Counted from the stretch's first letter, positions 49,416-60,332 are shown. The stretch: 64,000 nucleotides of DNA from Lacinutrix neustonica (GCF_026625145.1 NZ_CP113088.1:1653501-1717500), one strand, 5' to 3'. Numbers and translations are program-made. The notes: generated by a model from the sequence alone, not told the origin.

Positions 49416-50683
49416 GTGTCCAATTACAAATCAGGTCCGAGACTTTGCAAAGCAATTAGATAAAGTAGATCCATTAGCACCTTTTAGAACGCAGTTTCAT
49501 ATTCCAAAAGATAAGAATGGAAATGAATTGATTTATCTCTGCGGAAATTCTCTTGGGTTACAACCAAAAATCACTAAAGAATATATTAATCAAGAACTTG
49601 AAGATTGGGCCAACTTAGGCGTCGAAGGTCATACTGAAGGTAAAAACCCATGGTTACATTATCATGAGTTTTTAACAAAAACCATGGCAGAAGTTGTTGG
49701 AGCAAAACCTATTGAAGTGGTGGTCATGAACACCTTGACTGCTAATTTACATTTCATGATGGTATCGTTTTACAAACCCACTTCAACGCGATATAAAATT
49801 TTAATTGAAGCCGATGCGTTTCCAAGCGATAAATATGCCGTAGAATCACAACTGCGTCATCATGGCTTTGATGATCACGAGGGGCTCATTCTTTGGAAAG
49901 CTCGTGAAGGCGAAGAATTAGCAAATTATGAAGATTTAGAAACCATTCTAGAAGCACAAGGCGATACCATTGCTTTGGTAATGATAGGCGGTGTCAATTA
50001 TTATACGGGACAGTTTTTCGATTTAAAACGCATTACCGAATTAGGACACAAAAAAGGCTGTGTCGTTGGTTTTGACTGTGCACATGGTGCAGGGAATGTG
50101 ACGTTAGATTTACATAACTCTGGAGCCGATTTTGCCGTATGGTGCACCTATAAGTATATGAATTCCGGACCTGGTAGTTTAAGCGGCTGTTTTGTGCATG
50201 AGCGCCATGCGAACAACAAAGACTTAAATCGTTTTACAGGTTGGTGGAGTCATAATAAACAAACCCGATTTAGAATGCGAGATGCCTTTGATCAATTACC
50301 AGGGGCGGAAGGCTGGCAATTATCTAACCCGCCTATACTATCCATGGCTGCTATTCGCGCATCTATTGATGTGTTTAAAGCCGCCGGATTTGATAATTTA
50401 ATCGAAAAATCGAAAAAACTAACCGGTTATTTCGAATTTTTAATCCATGCACTCGATAATCCTGATATCAAAATCATAACACCAAGTCATCCGGAGGAAC
50501 GGGGGTGTCAATTGTCCATTCAGGTGAAAAATGCCGATAGAGGCTTACATGATCAATTGACTCAAGCTGGTGTGATTAGTGATTGGCGTGAACCGAGATG
50601 TGATTCGTTGTGCCCCCGTACCATTATACAATTCTTTTCAAGATGTTTACAATACGGTAGAGCGATTGAAAACCATTTTATAG
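49416..50683 (+). CDS. kynU: Kynureninase (two frameshifts)
   Basis: PLP enzyme cleaving 3-hydroxykynurenine to 3-hydroxyanthranilate and alanine; 421 residues. GTG start at 49416 gives MSNYKSGPDFAKQLDKVDP after removing one base at 49437-49442 (CCGAGA). The second extra base is at 50593-50598 (restores DWREPDVIRCAPVPLYNSF). PLP Lys in WCTYKYMNSGPG; substrate residues in LCGNSLGLQP and GWWSHN. First gene of the kynurenine-degradation cluster. Confidence 0.93.
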
Positions 50684-50809
50684 TAGTATAAAATCATTAA
50701 CCTTATGATACCCGAAACGGGATTAAGGTATTTAAATATCGAAGAGGTAAAACAAACAGATTGCCAAGGTTCTTTAATAGAGAAGACCTCGTAATGACAA
50801 TTTCATAAT

Positions 50810-52225
50810 ATGAAAAAACAACAAAACATATTAATTATTGGTGCTGGGCTATGCGGTTCCCTTTTAGCTTTACGTTTAGGACAACGCGGTTACAACGTCG
50901 CGGTTTACGAAATGCGCCCTGATTTACGCAAAACAGATATTTCGGCGGGGCGTTCCATAAACTTAGCCTTTTCAGATCGTGGTAATAAAGCCATGAAATT
51001 AGTGGGTCTAGAAGCTCAAGTAAACGCCCTATGTATTCCAATGAATGGTCGCATGATTCACGATAAAGAAGGACATACTTTTTTATCCAATTACAGCGGG
51101 CGCGATCAGGAATATATCAATTCTATTTCGCGCGGAGGCCTTAATGCCTTATTGTTAGATGAAGCAGAAAAACACGCCAATGTCACCATTCATTTCAATA
51201 AAAAATGTAAGTCTGTAGATTTTGAAAAGACCACGGCCTTTTTTCAAGATTATACCACCAAAGAAGAATTTATTGAGGACGCCGATTGTATCATTGCAAC
51301 AGATGGCGCTGGTTCTGCCTTGCGTAAAAGTTATTATTTAGGGAAGAAATTTTTATTTAGCTTTTCACAAAATTATCTCACCCATGGGTATAAAGAACTT
51401 AGTATTCTTCCCACGGAAACGGGTGACTATAAAGCCTATAAAAACGCCTTACACATATGGCCAAGAGGCGACTTTATGGTCATTGCACTACCAAATTTAG
51501 ATGGCAGCTTTACTGTAACATTGTTTTTAAGTTATGATGAAGGCGCCTACAATTTTAATAACTTAACCACTCCGGAGATGGTTACCGAATTTTTCGAAAA
51601 GGAATTTCCTGATGCTTTAGCACTCATGCCCAATTTAGTGGCCGATTTCTTTGAAAACCCAACAGCACCTTTGGGTACCGTAAAATGTTCGCCCTGGCAT
51701 TATAAAGGCAACACTCTATTAATGGGAGATTCGGCACACGCTATTGTTCCGTTTTACGGACAGGGCATGAATGCCTCTTTTGAAGATGTTGTTGAGTTTG
51801 ATGCGGTGCTAGATCAACAGTTAGAGGATTGGGAAGCCACGTTTACTGCCTATGAAAAAACAAGAAAAAAAGATACCGATGCTATTGCAGATTTAGCGAT
51901 TGATAATTTTCACGAAATGAAAGCACATACCGCCAATCCTATTTTTCAAGAAAAGCGTAAATTAGAAATGGCTTTTGAAAAGGCATTTCCTAAGGACTAT
52001 TCTTCAAAATATTCATTAGTAACCTTTAATGAACATATTGGTTATCGAGAAGCCATGCTTCGAGGCAGAGCTCAAGATAAAGCCATTTTAAATATGTTAG
52101 CAGATCATGAAATAGATACAACTCATTTAGACGATAAAACACATTTAAAAGCCCTTTTAGATAAAGTAAAAACAGCAACAAATAACATTTTAGACGATGA
52201 TAATGTAGCCAAAACAATAGGCTAA
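50810..52225 (+). CDS. kmo: Kynurenine 3-monooxygenase
   Basis: 471 residues. FAD-dependent hydroxylase making 3-hydroxykynurenine with NADPH and O2. FAD motif IIGAGLCGSLLALRLG, DG motif ATDGAGSALRKS, GD motif LMGDSAHAIVPFYGQGMNA. The C-terminal part contains the membrane-associating helix region of KMOs (about 400-470). 126 bases without a gene separate it from kynU. Unbroken. Confidence 0.94.
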   Translation: MKKQQNILIIGAGLCGSLLALRLGQRGYNVAVYEMRPDLRKTDISAGRSINLAFSDRGNKAMKLVGLEAQVNALCIPMNGRMIHDKEGHTFLSNYSGRDQEYINSISRGGLNALLLDEAEKHANVTIHFNKKCKSVDFEKTTAFFQDYTTKEEFIEDADCIIATDGAGSALRKSYYLGKKFLFSFSQNYLTHGYKELSILPTETGDYKAYKNALHIWPRGDFMVIALPNLDGSFTVTLFLSYDEGAYNFNNLTTPEMVTEFFEKEFPDALALMPNLVADFFENPTAPLGTVKCSPWHYKGNTLLMGDSAHAIVPFYGQGMNASFEDVVEFDAVLDQQLEDWEATFTAYEKTRKKDTDAIADLAIDNFHEMKAHTANPIFQEKRKLEMAFEKAFPKDYSSKYSLVTFNEHIGYREAMLRGRAQDKAILNMLADHEIDTTHLDDKTHLKALLDKVKTATNNILDDDNVAKTIG

Positions 52226-52320
52226 TAATCCCTTCTAAATTTGTAATAATTACCATACTTCTATCGTAGACGTTTTAATTGAGAACAAAAACATACGTAG
52301 AAGTAAACAACTAAAAAAGT

Positions 52321-52726
52321 ATGTCAGAAAAAATAGTAACACCAAGAGGCGCCTATCCACACGTAAAACAAGTCGGCGATTTTATATTTGTATCAGGAAC
52401 CAGTTCTAGAAAACCGAGACAACAGCATTGCTGGAGTTGATGTTATCGATGAGATGGGCACAAAACGTTTAAACGCCTATACCCAAACTCAGGAAGTTTT
52501 AAAAAACATAGAAAGAAATTTAGCAAAAGTAGGCGCTACGCTAAAAGATGTCGTAGATGTCACCTCCTTTTTAGTAAACATGAACGATTTTGCAGATTAC
52601 AACAAAGCCTATAGCGAATTTTTTGAAAAAGAAACGGGGCCGACAAGAACAACGGTTGCAGTGCACCAATTACCACATCCGGATTTGGTAGTAGAGATTA
52701 AAGTCATGGCTTATAAAAAACCATAA
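52321..52726 (+). CDS. RidA-family 2-aminomuconate deaminase (one frameshift)
   Basis: 134 residues after removing one base at 52414-52419 (CCGAGA; restores [13 protein letters not shown]). Start [17 protein letters not shown]. The RidA/YjgF fold is shown by [12 protein letters not shown] and [15 protein letters not shown]. Context between KMO and a semialdehyde dehydrogenase points to the AmnD/NbaF-type deaminase that turns 2-aminomuconate into 2-oxo-3-hexenedioate. Its stop overlaps the dehydrogenase start. Confidence 0.88.
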
Positions 52727-54165
52727 TGAATCTTAAAAACTACATAAACGGCGCATTTAAAAATCCAATTAACAACAATTGGATAGACAATTATGATCCT
52801 AGCGATGGAACTGTTTATAGTCAAATTCCAAATTCATCTAAAGAAGATGTTGAATCTGCTTACAAAGCTGCAAAAGCGGCTTTTCCTACTTGGTCAAAAA
52901 CCACTTTGGAAGAGCGCAGTAGACTATTGATTAAAATTTCAGAATTAATAGAGGCAAATTTAGATCGATTAGCGGTAGCCGAAAGTAAAGACAACGGGAA
53001 ACCAATTGGCTTAGCTAAAACGGTAGATATTCCACGTTCAGCAAGTAATTTCAGGTTTTTTGGAAACGCGATTACTCAGTTTGCTAGCGAAAGTCATGAA
53101 AGTGTTGGTATGCAAGCCATCAATTACACCTTACGCCAGCCTATAGGTGTTGTGGGTTGTATTTCACCGTGGAACTTACCCTTGTACTTATTTACCTGGA
53201 AAATAGCGCCTGCCATTGCCGCAGGAAATTGTGTGGTTGCTAAACCTAGTGAAGTTACACCAATGACCGCTTATTTACTAGGTGAAATATGCAACGAAGC
53301 CGGTTTACCAAAAGGCGTATTAAATATCGTACACGGCTTGGGAACGACCACAGGACAAGCCATAATTGAGCATGAGGATATTAAAGCGATTTCGTTTACT
53401 GGTGGTACAGCAACTGGTGCACATATTGCCGGAGTCGCTGCCCCACTATTTAAAAAATTATCTTTAGAATTAGGTGGAAAAAACCCAAACATCATTTTTG
53501 CTGATTGTGATTATGAAACCATGTTGGACAACACCGTTCGGTCCTCTTTTGCTAATCAAGGTCAGATCTGTTTGTGTGGCAGTCGCATTTTTGTTGAAGC
53601 CTCTATTTATGAACGCTTCAAAAAAGATTTTGTAACACGGGTAAAAGCATTGAAGGTGGGGCACCCCTCTGAACCAGCGACTAATATTGGTGCTTTAGTA
53701 TCAAAATCCCATTTAGAAAAAGTAAAAGACTACATAAACATTGCACAAGAAGAAAACGGAACCATTCTTTGCGGAGGCAACTCCGTTACGGTAAAAGGTT
53801 ATGAGCACGGCTACTATTTGGAGCCTACAGTAATAGAGGTACCCACTGATGACTGTCGCGTGAACCAAGAAGAAATTTTTGGTCCCGTAGTAACCTTGAT
53901 GCCCTTTAAAACAGAAACAGACGTGTTACATATGGCTAATAAAGTAAAGTACGGACTCTCGGCAACCTTGTGGACTAACGATTTAAAACGTACCATGAAA
54001 ATGAGTCACGCGTTACAAGCAGGTATTGTTTGGGTAAACACTTGGATGCTACGTGATTTACGTACACCGTTTGGTGGTGTTAAAGCGAGTGGTGTTGGTC
54101 GCGAAGGTGGCTTTGAAGCCTTACGCTTTTTTACAGAAGCCAAAAATGTTTGTATAAAGTATTAA
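52726..54165 (+). CDS. 2-aminomuconic semialdehyde dehydrogenase
   Basis: 479 residues, NAD-dependent aldehyde dehydrogenase. SPWNLPLYLFTWK (oxyanion Asn), AKPSEVTP, SFTGGTATG, the general base Glu in LELGGKNPN and the catalytic Cys in NQGQICLCGSR. Context assigns the AmnC/NbaE-type substrate 2-aminomuconate 6-semialdehyde. Translationally coupled to the RidA gene. Confidence 0.9.
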   Translation: MNLKNYINGAFKNPINNNWIDNYDPSDGTVYSQIPNSSKEDVESAYKAAKAAFPTWSKTTLEERSRLLIKISELIEANLDRLAVAESKDNGKPIGLAKTVDIPRSASNFRFFGNAITQFASESHESVGMQAINYTLRQPIGVVGCISPWNLPLYLFTWKIAPAIAAGNCVVAKPSEVTPMTAYLLGEICNEAGLPKGVLNIVHGLGTTTGQAIIEHEDIKAISFTGGTATGAHIAGVAAPLFKKLSLELGGKNPNIIFADCDYETMLDNTVRSSFANQGQICLCGSRIFVEASIYERFKKDFVTRVKALKVGHPSEPATNIGALVSKSHLEKVKDYINIAQEENGTILCGGNSVTVKGYEHGYYLEPTVIEVPTDDCRVNQEEIFGPVVTLMPFKTETDVLHMANKVKYGLSATLWTNDLKRTMKMSHALQAGIVWVNTWMLRDLRTPFGGVKASGVGREGGFEALRFFTEAKNVCIKY

Positions 54166-54303
54166 CTCCTTAGACCGTGGGAATCTCATACATTGAAATA
54201 TATAATATAAATTAACTGTCATTGCGAGCCTTTGGGCGTAGCAATCGGTTAAAAACAATAGAAAGGCATTACAAAATACCTGCCTCTGAAGAAATAAAAA
54301 AAT

Positions 54304-55087
54304 ATGGACTTACAACTTAACAACAAATACGCATTAGTTTGTGGAAGCACAGCAGGAATAGGAAAAGCAACAGCTATGGCTTTAGCTGCTGAAGGCACAA
54401 ACATCACATTAATTGCAAGAAACGAAGACAAACTTAAGCAAGTATTAAGTGAATTGCCAGGACATAGAAACCATGATTATATTGTTGCCGATTTCTCGAA
54501 TCCAAAAGCGTTAAAAACTAAAGTTTTAGACTATATTTCAAAACATCATGGCTTTCATATTTTAGTAAATAACACGGGCGGCCCAAAAGGCGGGCCCGTT
54601 TTTACCGCTGAAATCGATGCGTTTGACAGCGCGTTTACGCAACATTTAAAATGTAATCATGTGTTAGCACAAGCAGTTGTACCCTTTATGAAAGACCAAG
54701 GGTACGGGCGTATTGTAAACGTAATTTCTACCTCTGTAAAACAACCACTAGATGGTTTAGGTGTTAGTAACACCATTCGTGGAGCAGTAGCGAACTGGAG
54801 TAAAACTTTAGCGAATGAGCTAGGCCAATTTGGCATTACTGTAAACAATGTATTGCCTGGTGCTACAGGTACAGAACGCCTGACTGAAATTATAAAAAAC
54901 AAATCGGCTAAATCCGGAACGACTGAAGAAGAAGCCGCCAATGCGATGAAACAGTCCGTTCCCGCGAAACGCTTTGCAAAACCAGGAGGAATTGGCTGAT
55001 GCGATTACCTTTTTGGCAAGTGCTCGTGCAGCCTATGTTAATGGTATTAATTTACCTGTGGATGGCGGACGTACAAAATCGCTATAG
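54304..55087 (+). CDS. Short-chain dehydrogenase/reductase in the kynurenine cluster (one frameshift)
   Basis: 260 residues after removing one base at 54982-54987 (CCAGGA, expected CCAGA; restores KPEELADAITFLAS). SDR motifs: CGSTAGIGKAT, NNTGGPK, the Ser in VNVISTS and NGINLPVDGG at the C-terminus. The usual YxxxK reads NTIRGAVANWSK, so the catalytic Tyr appears replaced; this is also seen in some SDRs annotated with this pathway. It has no assigned step in kynurenine breakdown. Confidence 0.85.
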
Positions 55088-55265
55088 TATTTATATTTTA
55101 GGTACTAAATCCTGACAGGTCTTTTTTGTATATTAGTACCTTAATTATGCGTTAGGGATAGTAGCGGCATCCTTTTTTGCTTTTCTTGCAAAAAAGATAT
55201 AGCGTATCCCCCGACCAATACCATGTCTTTCAACATGTTTTGGTAACGCCCAAATAATAAATCAA

Positions 55266-55799
55266 ATGAGCAACTTAGTATCTCCATTAAATTTTAAAGC
55301 TTGGATTGAAGAAAACAGACACCTTTTAAAACCACCTGTTGGCAACAAAGTGGTTTGGAAAGATGGCGATTTCATCGTCATGGTCGTTGGTGGTCCTAAC
55401 AATAGAAAAGACTACCATTACAATGAAACTCCGAAATTTTTCTATCAAGTAGAGGGTGATATTGTATTAAAAATTATAGATAACGGCACCCCTAAAGATG
55501 TGCATATAAGAGAAGGTGATATTTACTTATTACCACCAAAAGTACCGCACTCACCTCAACGTGGCGCCAATACTGTGGGTTTAGTGATAGAATATAAACG
55601 TCCCGAAGGTATGCGAGATGCACTGCTTTGGTTTTGTGAAAACTGTACGACTAAACTGTATGAAGAGGACTTTACCGTTCAAAATATTGAAACCGATATG
55701 CCTAAAATTTTCGACAAATATTACGGCGACAAAGACAAACGCCATTGTCCCAATTGTGGTGAAGTGATGCAACCACCGAGTAAAGTACAAATTGAATAA
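55266..55799 (+). CDS. 3-hydroxyanthranilate 3,4-dioxygenase
   Basis: 177 residues, non-haem Fe(II) cupin opening the ring of 3-hydroxyanthranilate. Iron ligands lie in DYHYNETPKFFYQVEGD and VPHSPQR. The C-terminal rubredoxin-like metal site has CENC and CPNCGE, the bacterial (NbaC) form. The product is passed to the next enzyme, ACMSD. 179 bases follow the SDR without a gene. Confidence 0.95.
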   Translation: MSNLVSPLNFKAWIEENRHLLKPPVGNKVVWKDGDFIVMVVGGPNNRKDYHYNETPKFFYQVEGDIVLKIIDNGTPKDVHIREGDIYLLPPKVPHSPQRGANTVGLVIEYKRPEGMRDALLWFCENCTTKLYEEDFTVQNIETDMPKIFDKYYGDKDKRHCPNCGEVMQPPSKVQIE

Positions 55800-55921
55800 A
55801 GCCATTATTAGATGTTAAAACACTGCTTATCATGAGATCTGTCACTTAACACTGCATATGCCCCGAGCAGAAACATAAAAAGACCATTAATTAGAATACT
55901 GCTTTAATAGGAACTACAAAA

Positions 55922-57007
55922 ATGACTAAAAGAAAATTAAGAATAAACGGGCACTCACATTTATTACCGTATCCTGAGGAAATCCCTCAATTCATGCACG
56001 ACAAGGGTATTTTTTGGGTAGATAAAGACCGAAAGTTTATGCTTCAAAAGGACTGGAGTCGCCCGGTAACGGATTCTAGTTTCTTTTTAGATGAGAAACT
56101 GGAATGGATGGCGCGTTTTAACATTGATCATGCTGTGGTTTTGAACTTATCTCAGCTTTATGGCAATGGGTTGCGCGTGGAGGAAATGAAACAGGCGTTG
56201 CGTTTTCAAAATGATTTTAATGCTAAAGTGCAGCGTGAAAACCCGAGTAAATTTACTTGTGGCTTTGTGGTACATCCGGGATTTGTGCGCGGTGCCTGTT
56301 GGGAAATTGAGCGCTGTGTTGAAGAATTAGGTCTACAATTACTGTGTTTACCAACCCACTATATGGACACCATTGGTACCTGGCGTTGTATTTTTGATGA
56401 AGAAAACGAACCTATTTTTGAATTGGCAAACAAATATAACTTAGCCGTAGAAATCCACCCTTATGATGGCGAGAAGTTTATAAAACTGGAAAACACCTCT
56501 TGGCGTTTTCATTTAATCCGGATGCTAGCACAATGTGCAGATGCCTATCATTTTTTAACGCTAAATGGCTATCAAGACAAGTATCCTAACATGCGTACCT
56601 GCTTCGCACATGGCGGTCAACTCGCTCAAATAAATTTAGGACGTCGTATTCAAGGTTTTGACGGCAGGCCCGATTTGTTCGAGGGTAAAAGCCACCCCGG
56701 AAAAGCGGTAGGACATAAGAATATCTTTTTTGACACTTTAGTTCACGATACTGGTGGTTTACAATTACTAATTAAAAATCAAGGCTCTAAACAAGTATTG
56801 ATGGGTTTAGATGATCCGTATCCATTAGGAGAAATGGAAAGTGAAAAACAATCGTCTTATCCTGGTAAAATTCTCGATTTAGCGATGGAACGCCACATTA
56901 TTACAGAGATTGAACGTGATGCTATTTGGGAAGACAATGTGATTCAATGGCTATGTGGAGATGATGTGGCAGCAAAGGATAAATTAGTAAAACGGATTTT
57001 AGGTTAA
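55922..57007 (+). CDS. 2-amino-3-carboxymuconate-6-semialdehyde decarboxylase (ACMSD)
   Basis: 361 residues, metal-dependent amidohydrolase fold. N-terminal HSHLLPYPEE supplies the two-His metal site; further His in VEIHPYDGEK and FAHGGQ; Asp in MGLDDPYPLG. It removes CO2 from the ring-opened product of the upstream dioxygenase, directing flux away from quinolinate and towards 2-aminomuconate. Confidence 0.92.
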   Translation: MTKRKLRINGHSHLLPYPEEIPQFMHDKGIFWVDKDRKFMLQKDWSRPVTDSSFFLDEKLEWMARFNIDHAVVLNLSQLYGNGLRVEEMKQALRFQNDFNAKVQRENPSKFTCGFVVHPGFVRGACWEIERCVEELGLQLLCLPTHYMDTIGTWRCIFDEENEPIFELANKYNLAVEIHPYDGEKFIKLENTSWRFHLIRMLAQCADAYHFLTLNGYQDKYPNMRTCFAHGGQLAQINLGRRIQGFDGRPDLFEGKSHPGKAVGHKNIFFDTLVHDTGGLQLLIKNQGSKQVLMGLDDPYPLGEMESEKQSSYPGKILDLAMERHIITEIERDAIWEDNVIQWLCGDDVAAKDKLVKRILG

Positions 57008-57092
57008 CTTACTAAGGACATGATTGCAATGAAGCCTTTATTAAAAGAGGCTTTATAGTCGTTTAATAAGGCAATAAACAAGGAAATACACC

Positions 57093-57734
57093 ATGCATTT
57101 TATACGCGAAGCACTAGACCAGTATGTGGTTGCACATTCTGAAAGTGAACCCGAATTACTGCAACAATTGACACGAGAAACGTTTCAAAAAATACTACAA
57201 CCTCGAATGTCTAGCGGACCTTACCAAGGGCGTGTTTTAAGTATGATTTCGAAATTAATTCACCCGGAAAACATACTAGAAATTGGAACGTTTACAGGCT
57301 ATTCCACGTTGTGCTTAGCCGAAGGATTAAAGCCTAACGGTACGATTGACACCATAGATATAAACGAAGAGCTGTTTGATTTTCAACGCCACTTTTTTGA
57401 TAAATCTGAATATGGCGCACGCATTTTTCAACATTTAGGCCATGCATTAGAAGTGATTCCAACTCTTGAAAAAACCTTTGATCTTGTATTTATTGATGCC
57501 GACAAAGACAATTACGTCAACTATTTCAACTTAATTATTAACCGATTAAAGAAAGGAGGTATCATTTTATCAGACAACGTTTTATGGAGTGGCAAAGTAA
57601 TTGAGCCCCTTGATACAAAAGATAAAATGACAAAAGCTGTTATGGCCTATAATACACTTTTAAAAGCAGATGACCGGGTTGAAACCGTAGTACTACCTAT
57701 TAGAGACGGTTTAACGATTAGCCGTAAGAGATAA
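57093..57734 (+). CDS. Class I O-methyltransferase, CCoAOMT-like
   Basis: 213 residues. LEIGTFTGYSTLCLAEGL is motif I, TIDINEELFDFQR the ribose contact, VFIDADKDNYVNYF the metal-binding Asp region and DNVLWSGKV the conserved catalytic loop. It methylates hydroxyl groups of catechol-like substrates in the family. Placement after the kynurenine genes may be coincidental, though aromatic vicinal diols would be plausible substrates. Confidence 0.88.
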   Translation: MHFIREALDQYVVAHSESEPELLQQLTRETFQKILQPRMSSGPYQGRVLSMISKLIHPENILEIGTFTGYSTLCLAEGLKPNGTIDTIDINEELFDFQRHFFDKSEYGARIFQHLGHALEVIPTLEKTFDLVFIDADKDNYVNYFNLIINRLKKGGIILSDNVLWSGKVIEPLDTKDKMTKAVMAYNTLLKADDRVETVVLPIRDGLTISRKR

Positions 57735-57761
57735 GTTTACTACAGACTAAGAAAGGCAATA

Positions 57762-57800
57762 AAAAAACCATCTCTTACTTATTGCAAGAGATGGTTTTTT
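57762..57800. terminator. Bidirectional terminator
   Basis: 15-bp stem with T-run between the methyltransferase and the convergent dodecin gene. Confidence 0.85.
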
Positions 57801-57820
57801 ATATATTAAAGGAATCCCAT

Positions 57821-58021
57821 TTAATCCACTTCAAACGTTATTTTCACATTCACCCTATAGTCGGTTAGTTCCCCATTACTTACGCTAGCGCTCTGTTCTT
57901 TTAAATACACTGATCGTATGTTCTTTACGCTCTTTGAAGCTTGTTTTACTGCTTTTTTCGCAGCGTCTTCCCAGCTTTTATCAGAATTCGCTAACACTTC
58001 TATTACTTTTAATACTGCCAT
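57821..58021 (-). CDS. Dodecin flavin-binding protein
   Basis: 66 residues, full length for the family. KVIEVLANSDKSWEDAAKKA contains the flavin-stacking Trp, with the beta strands VKNIRSVYLKE and YRVNVKITFEVD. Dodecins store FMN/riboflavin as hollow 12-mers in the cytoplasm. Confidence 0.93.
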   Translation of the reverse strand: MAVLKVIEVLANSDKSWEDAAKKAVKQASKSVKNIRSVYLKEQSASVSNGELTDYRVNVKITFEVD

Positions 58022-58133
58022 AATTGTTGGTTTTTAAAGATTAATACTGAACCAAAGTTACAAAGAATTAGATAATTCGAGAACCTTAAAATAGCCAAAT
58101 GATTGTTAATATTCTCTAAACCAAAAGCTATAA

Positions 58134-59041
58134 CTACCCATTAATAGCCTCTACAGTATTCACTTTTCCTACTAGCATTTCCTTTAACATATTTTCTATT
58201 CCATTTTTCAAAGTAAAGGTCGATGATGGACAACCACTACACGCCCCTTGTAAAATAACTTTAACAGTTTTAGTAGTTTCGTCGTAAGATTGGAATTCAA
58301 TATTCCCACCATCACTGGCTACAGCTGGTTTTACATACTCCTCTAAAATATTGATTATTTCTTTTGAAGTATCGTCTAATGTTTCAAAATGTGCATCAAC
58401 CTTTTCAGCAGTTTTAGCGATTGTTTCGGAGCATTGACAGCTATAATTTCTTTCCCATTTTCTATATATGATCTAATAAATTCGCGAACCTCGTTAGTGA
58501 TATCATTCCAATCTGCTACGTCATATTTGGTGACTGATATATAATTTTCATCAATAAACACACTTTTTACAAATGGAAAATGAAATAGCTCCGTGGCCAT
58601 AGGTGAGGCCTTTGCAGCGTCAATTGAAACAAACTCATAAGTAGCTGTCACCAGTTTTTTATTAGCTACAAATTTCATTACTGAGGGATTAGGCGTACTT
58701 TCAGCATACACCGTTACTGGCACTTTTTTAGGCGCTTCATCCTGATTAATGACAATGCCATCGGCATTGAGGTAGTCTTCAATTTGTTTTCCTACTTCAG
58801 CTTGGACATCCACCCATTCTACAATACTAAACCGCTCGATTGCAACAAAATTACTAGTAATATAAACTTTCTTAACAAAAGGTAAGTAGAATAATTGTTG
58901 CGCTAATGGTGATGCTTTTGCTTCATCAATATTATTAAATTCGAAACTTTGATGTTGTGTGATAAACTGATTTATTTCGAATTTTAATATAGAAGGGTTT
59001 GATGTTTCCTGGATGGTGACTTTAAACGTATTCATTTGCAA
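58134..59041 (-). CDS. NifU-family Fe-S scaffold with two Nfu N-terminal domains (one frameshift)
   Basis: 302 residues after adding one base at 58425-58429 (plus strand TTCGG; restores VNAPETIAKTAEK). Two tandem Nfu N-terminal domains (IQETSNPSILKFE and AESTPNPSVMKFV) precede the NifU C-terminal domain carrying the cluster CxxC in GACSGCPSST. It carries or assembles 4Fe-4S clusters for target enzymes; LipA, also in this window, is a typical client in other bacteria. The start may be the second Met (MNTFKV). Confidence 0.9.
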
Positions 59042-59204
59042 TAAAAATTTTATGCAAAAATACTAAAAGAAAGTAGAGATATCTATATATTTGAAGATTA
59101 AAGGCCAATCTAATGTGTTGAAAAATAGGGTGTATTTTACGCAAAGCTTTTCGCCTTATTAGTAGCTTTAACTTTTGTTCATTAAATAATATCAATGAAA
59201 GTTC

Positions 59205-59212
59205 TATATTTG
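59205..59212 (+). promoter_or_regulatory. TATATTTG promoter element
   Basis: Exact TAnnTTTG match about 93 bases before the PorP/SprF start. Confidence 0.55.
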
Positions 59213-59304
59213 ACTTCGATATCATTTATTGATAAAAACACGTTATGAATAGCGTTTACTATTTATTTGAACTAAAATCAAGCGAATCTGCACCTAAAAA
59301 AATT

Positions 59305-60315
59305 ATGAGATTAAAATTAATATTCATACTAACAATTACTTTATTAATGAATAGTAGGGTTGCAGAGGCACAAGAAGGGCTTCCTGTCTATTCAGATTAC
59401 TTAACAGATAACTATTACTTAATTCACCCATCTATGGCTGGTGTTGCCAATTGTTCTAAAGTTAGAATCACTGGTCGTCAACAATGGTTTGGAGATGAGG
59501 ATGCCCCTGCACTAATGACAGCGAGTATTAATGGGCGCATAGGAGAGTCTCAATCTGGTATTGGAGGCATTGTTTATTCTGATAAAAACGGATACCATTC
59601 TCAAACTGGCGCCTATGCTACCTACGCCCATCACCTTATGTTTTCAAGAAACGAAGTCGACTTAAACATGCTCTCTTTTGGTTTGAGTGTTGGAGTTATA
59701 CAGTACAAATTGGATGAATCGAAATTCTTAGAGGATGGCTTCGACCCACTTATTTCGGGTATCGAGCAATCGGCTACTAATTTTAATGTGGATTTTGGTT
59801 TTTCATATCATCTATATAATTTTTATGCCCATGCGACTGTTAAAAATTTGCTAGAAAATGACGGTGTAAACTTTAACGAACAAGGTTTGAGTTATCAAAA
59901 CTTAAGAACGGTTTTGTTTTCTTTAGGCAACACCTTCAGTAATTATAGTAATGATTGGAGCTTTGAACCCTCTGTTATGTTTATGTACAGGGATGCCACT
60001 AAGGAAGCTTCTTTTGATGCAAATCTAAAAGCATATAAAACCACAGAATTTGGTAAACTATGGGGAGGCCTCTCTTACCGAAGAAGTCTAGATGGCGCTG
60101 AGTTTTTAGATGGAACAGGCATTAATAGTCAAAAACTGCAATACATTACACCCATTCTTGGTGTTGACTTAAATAACTTCATGTTTGCTTACACCTATAG
60201 TTATCAAGCTAATTCAGTAGTCTTTAACAACGGTGGCTTTCATCAAATAACGTTAGGCTATAACTTTGGTTGTAGAAAAGAACGTTACAGCTGTAATTGC
60301 CCTGCGGTTAATTAA
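59305..60315 (+). CDS. PorP/SprF-family type IX secretion outer-membrane protein
   Basis: 336 residues from the ATG at 59305, which begins a signal peptide (MRLKLIFILTITLLMNSRVA). An upstream ATG at 59245 would bury it. Family signature: YLTDNYYLIHPSMAGVANC and RQQWFGDEDAP, followed by an even-stranded beta barrel and a C-terminal aromatic strand (FHQITLGYNFG). Members support gliding and secretion of adhesins in Bacteroidota. No gliding genes adjoin it. Confidence 0.9.
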   Translation: MRLKLIFILTITLLMNSRVAEAQEGLPVYSDYLTDNYYLIHPSMAGVANCSKVRITGRQQWFGDEDAPALMTASINGRIGESQSGIGGIVYSDKNGYHSQTGAYATYAHHLMFSRNEVDLNMLSFGLSVGVIQYKLDESKFLEDGFDPLISGIEQSATNFNVDFGFSYHLYNFYAHATVKNLLENDGVNFNEQGLSYQNLRTVLFSLGNTFSNYSNDWSFEPSVMFMYRDATKEASFDANLKAYKTTEFGKLWGGLSYRRSLDGAEFLDGTGINSQKLQYITPILGVDLNNFMFAYTYSYQANSVVFNNGGFHQITLGYNFGCRKERYSCNCPAVN

Positions 60316-60332
60316 GTAAAAACAACCTTAAC

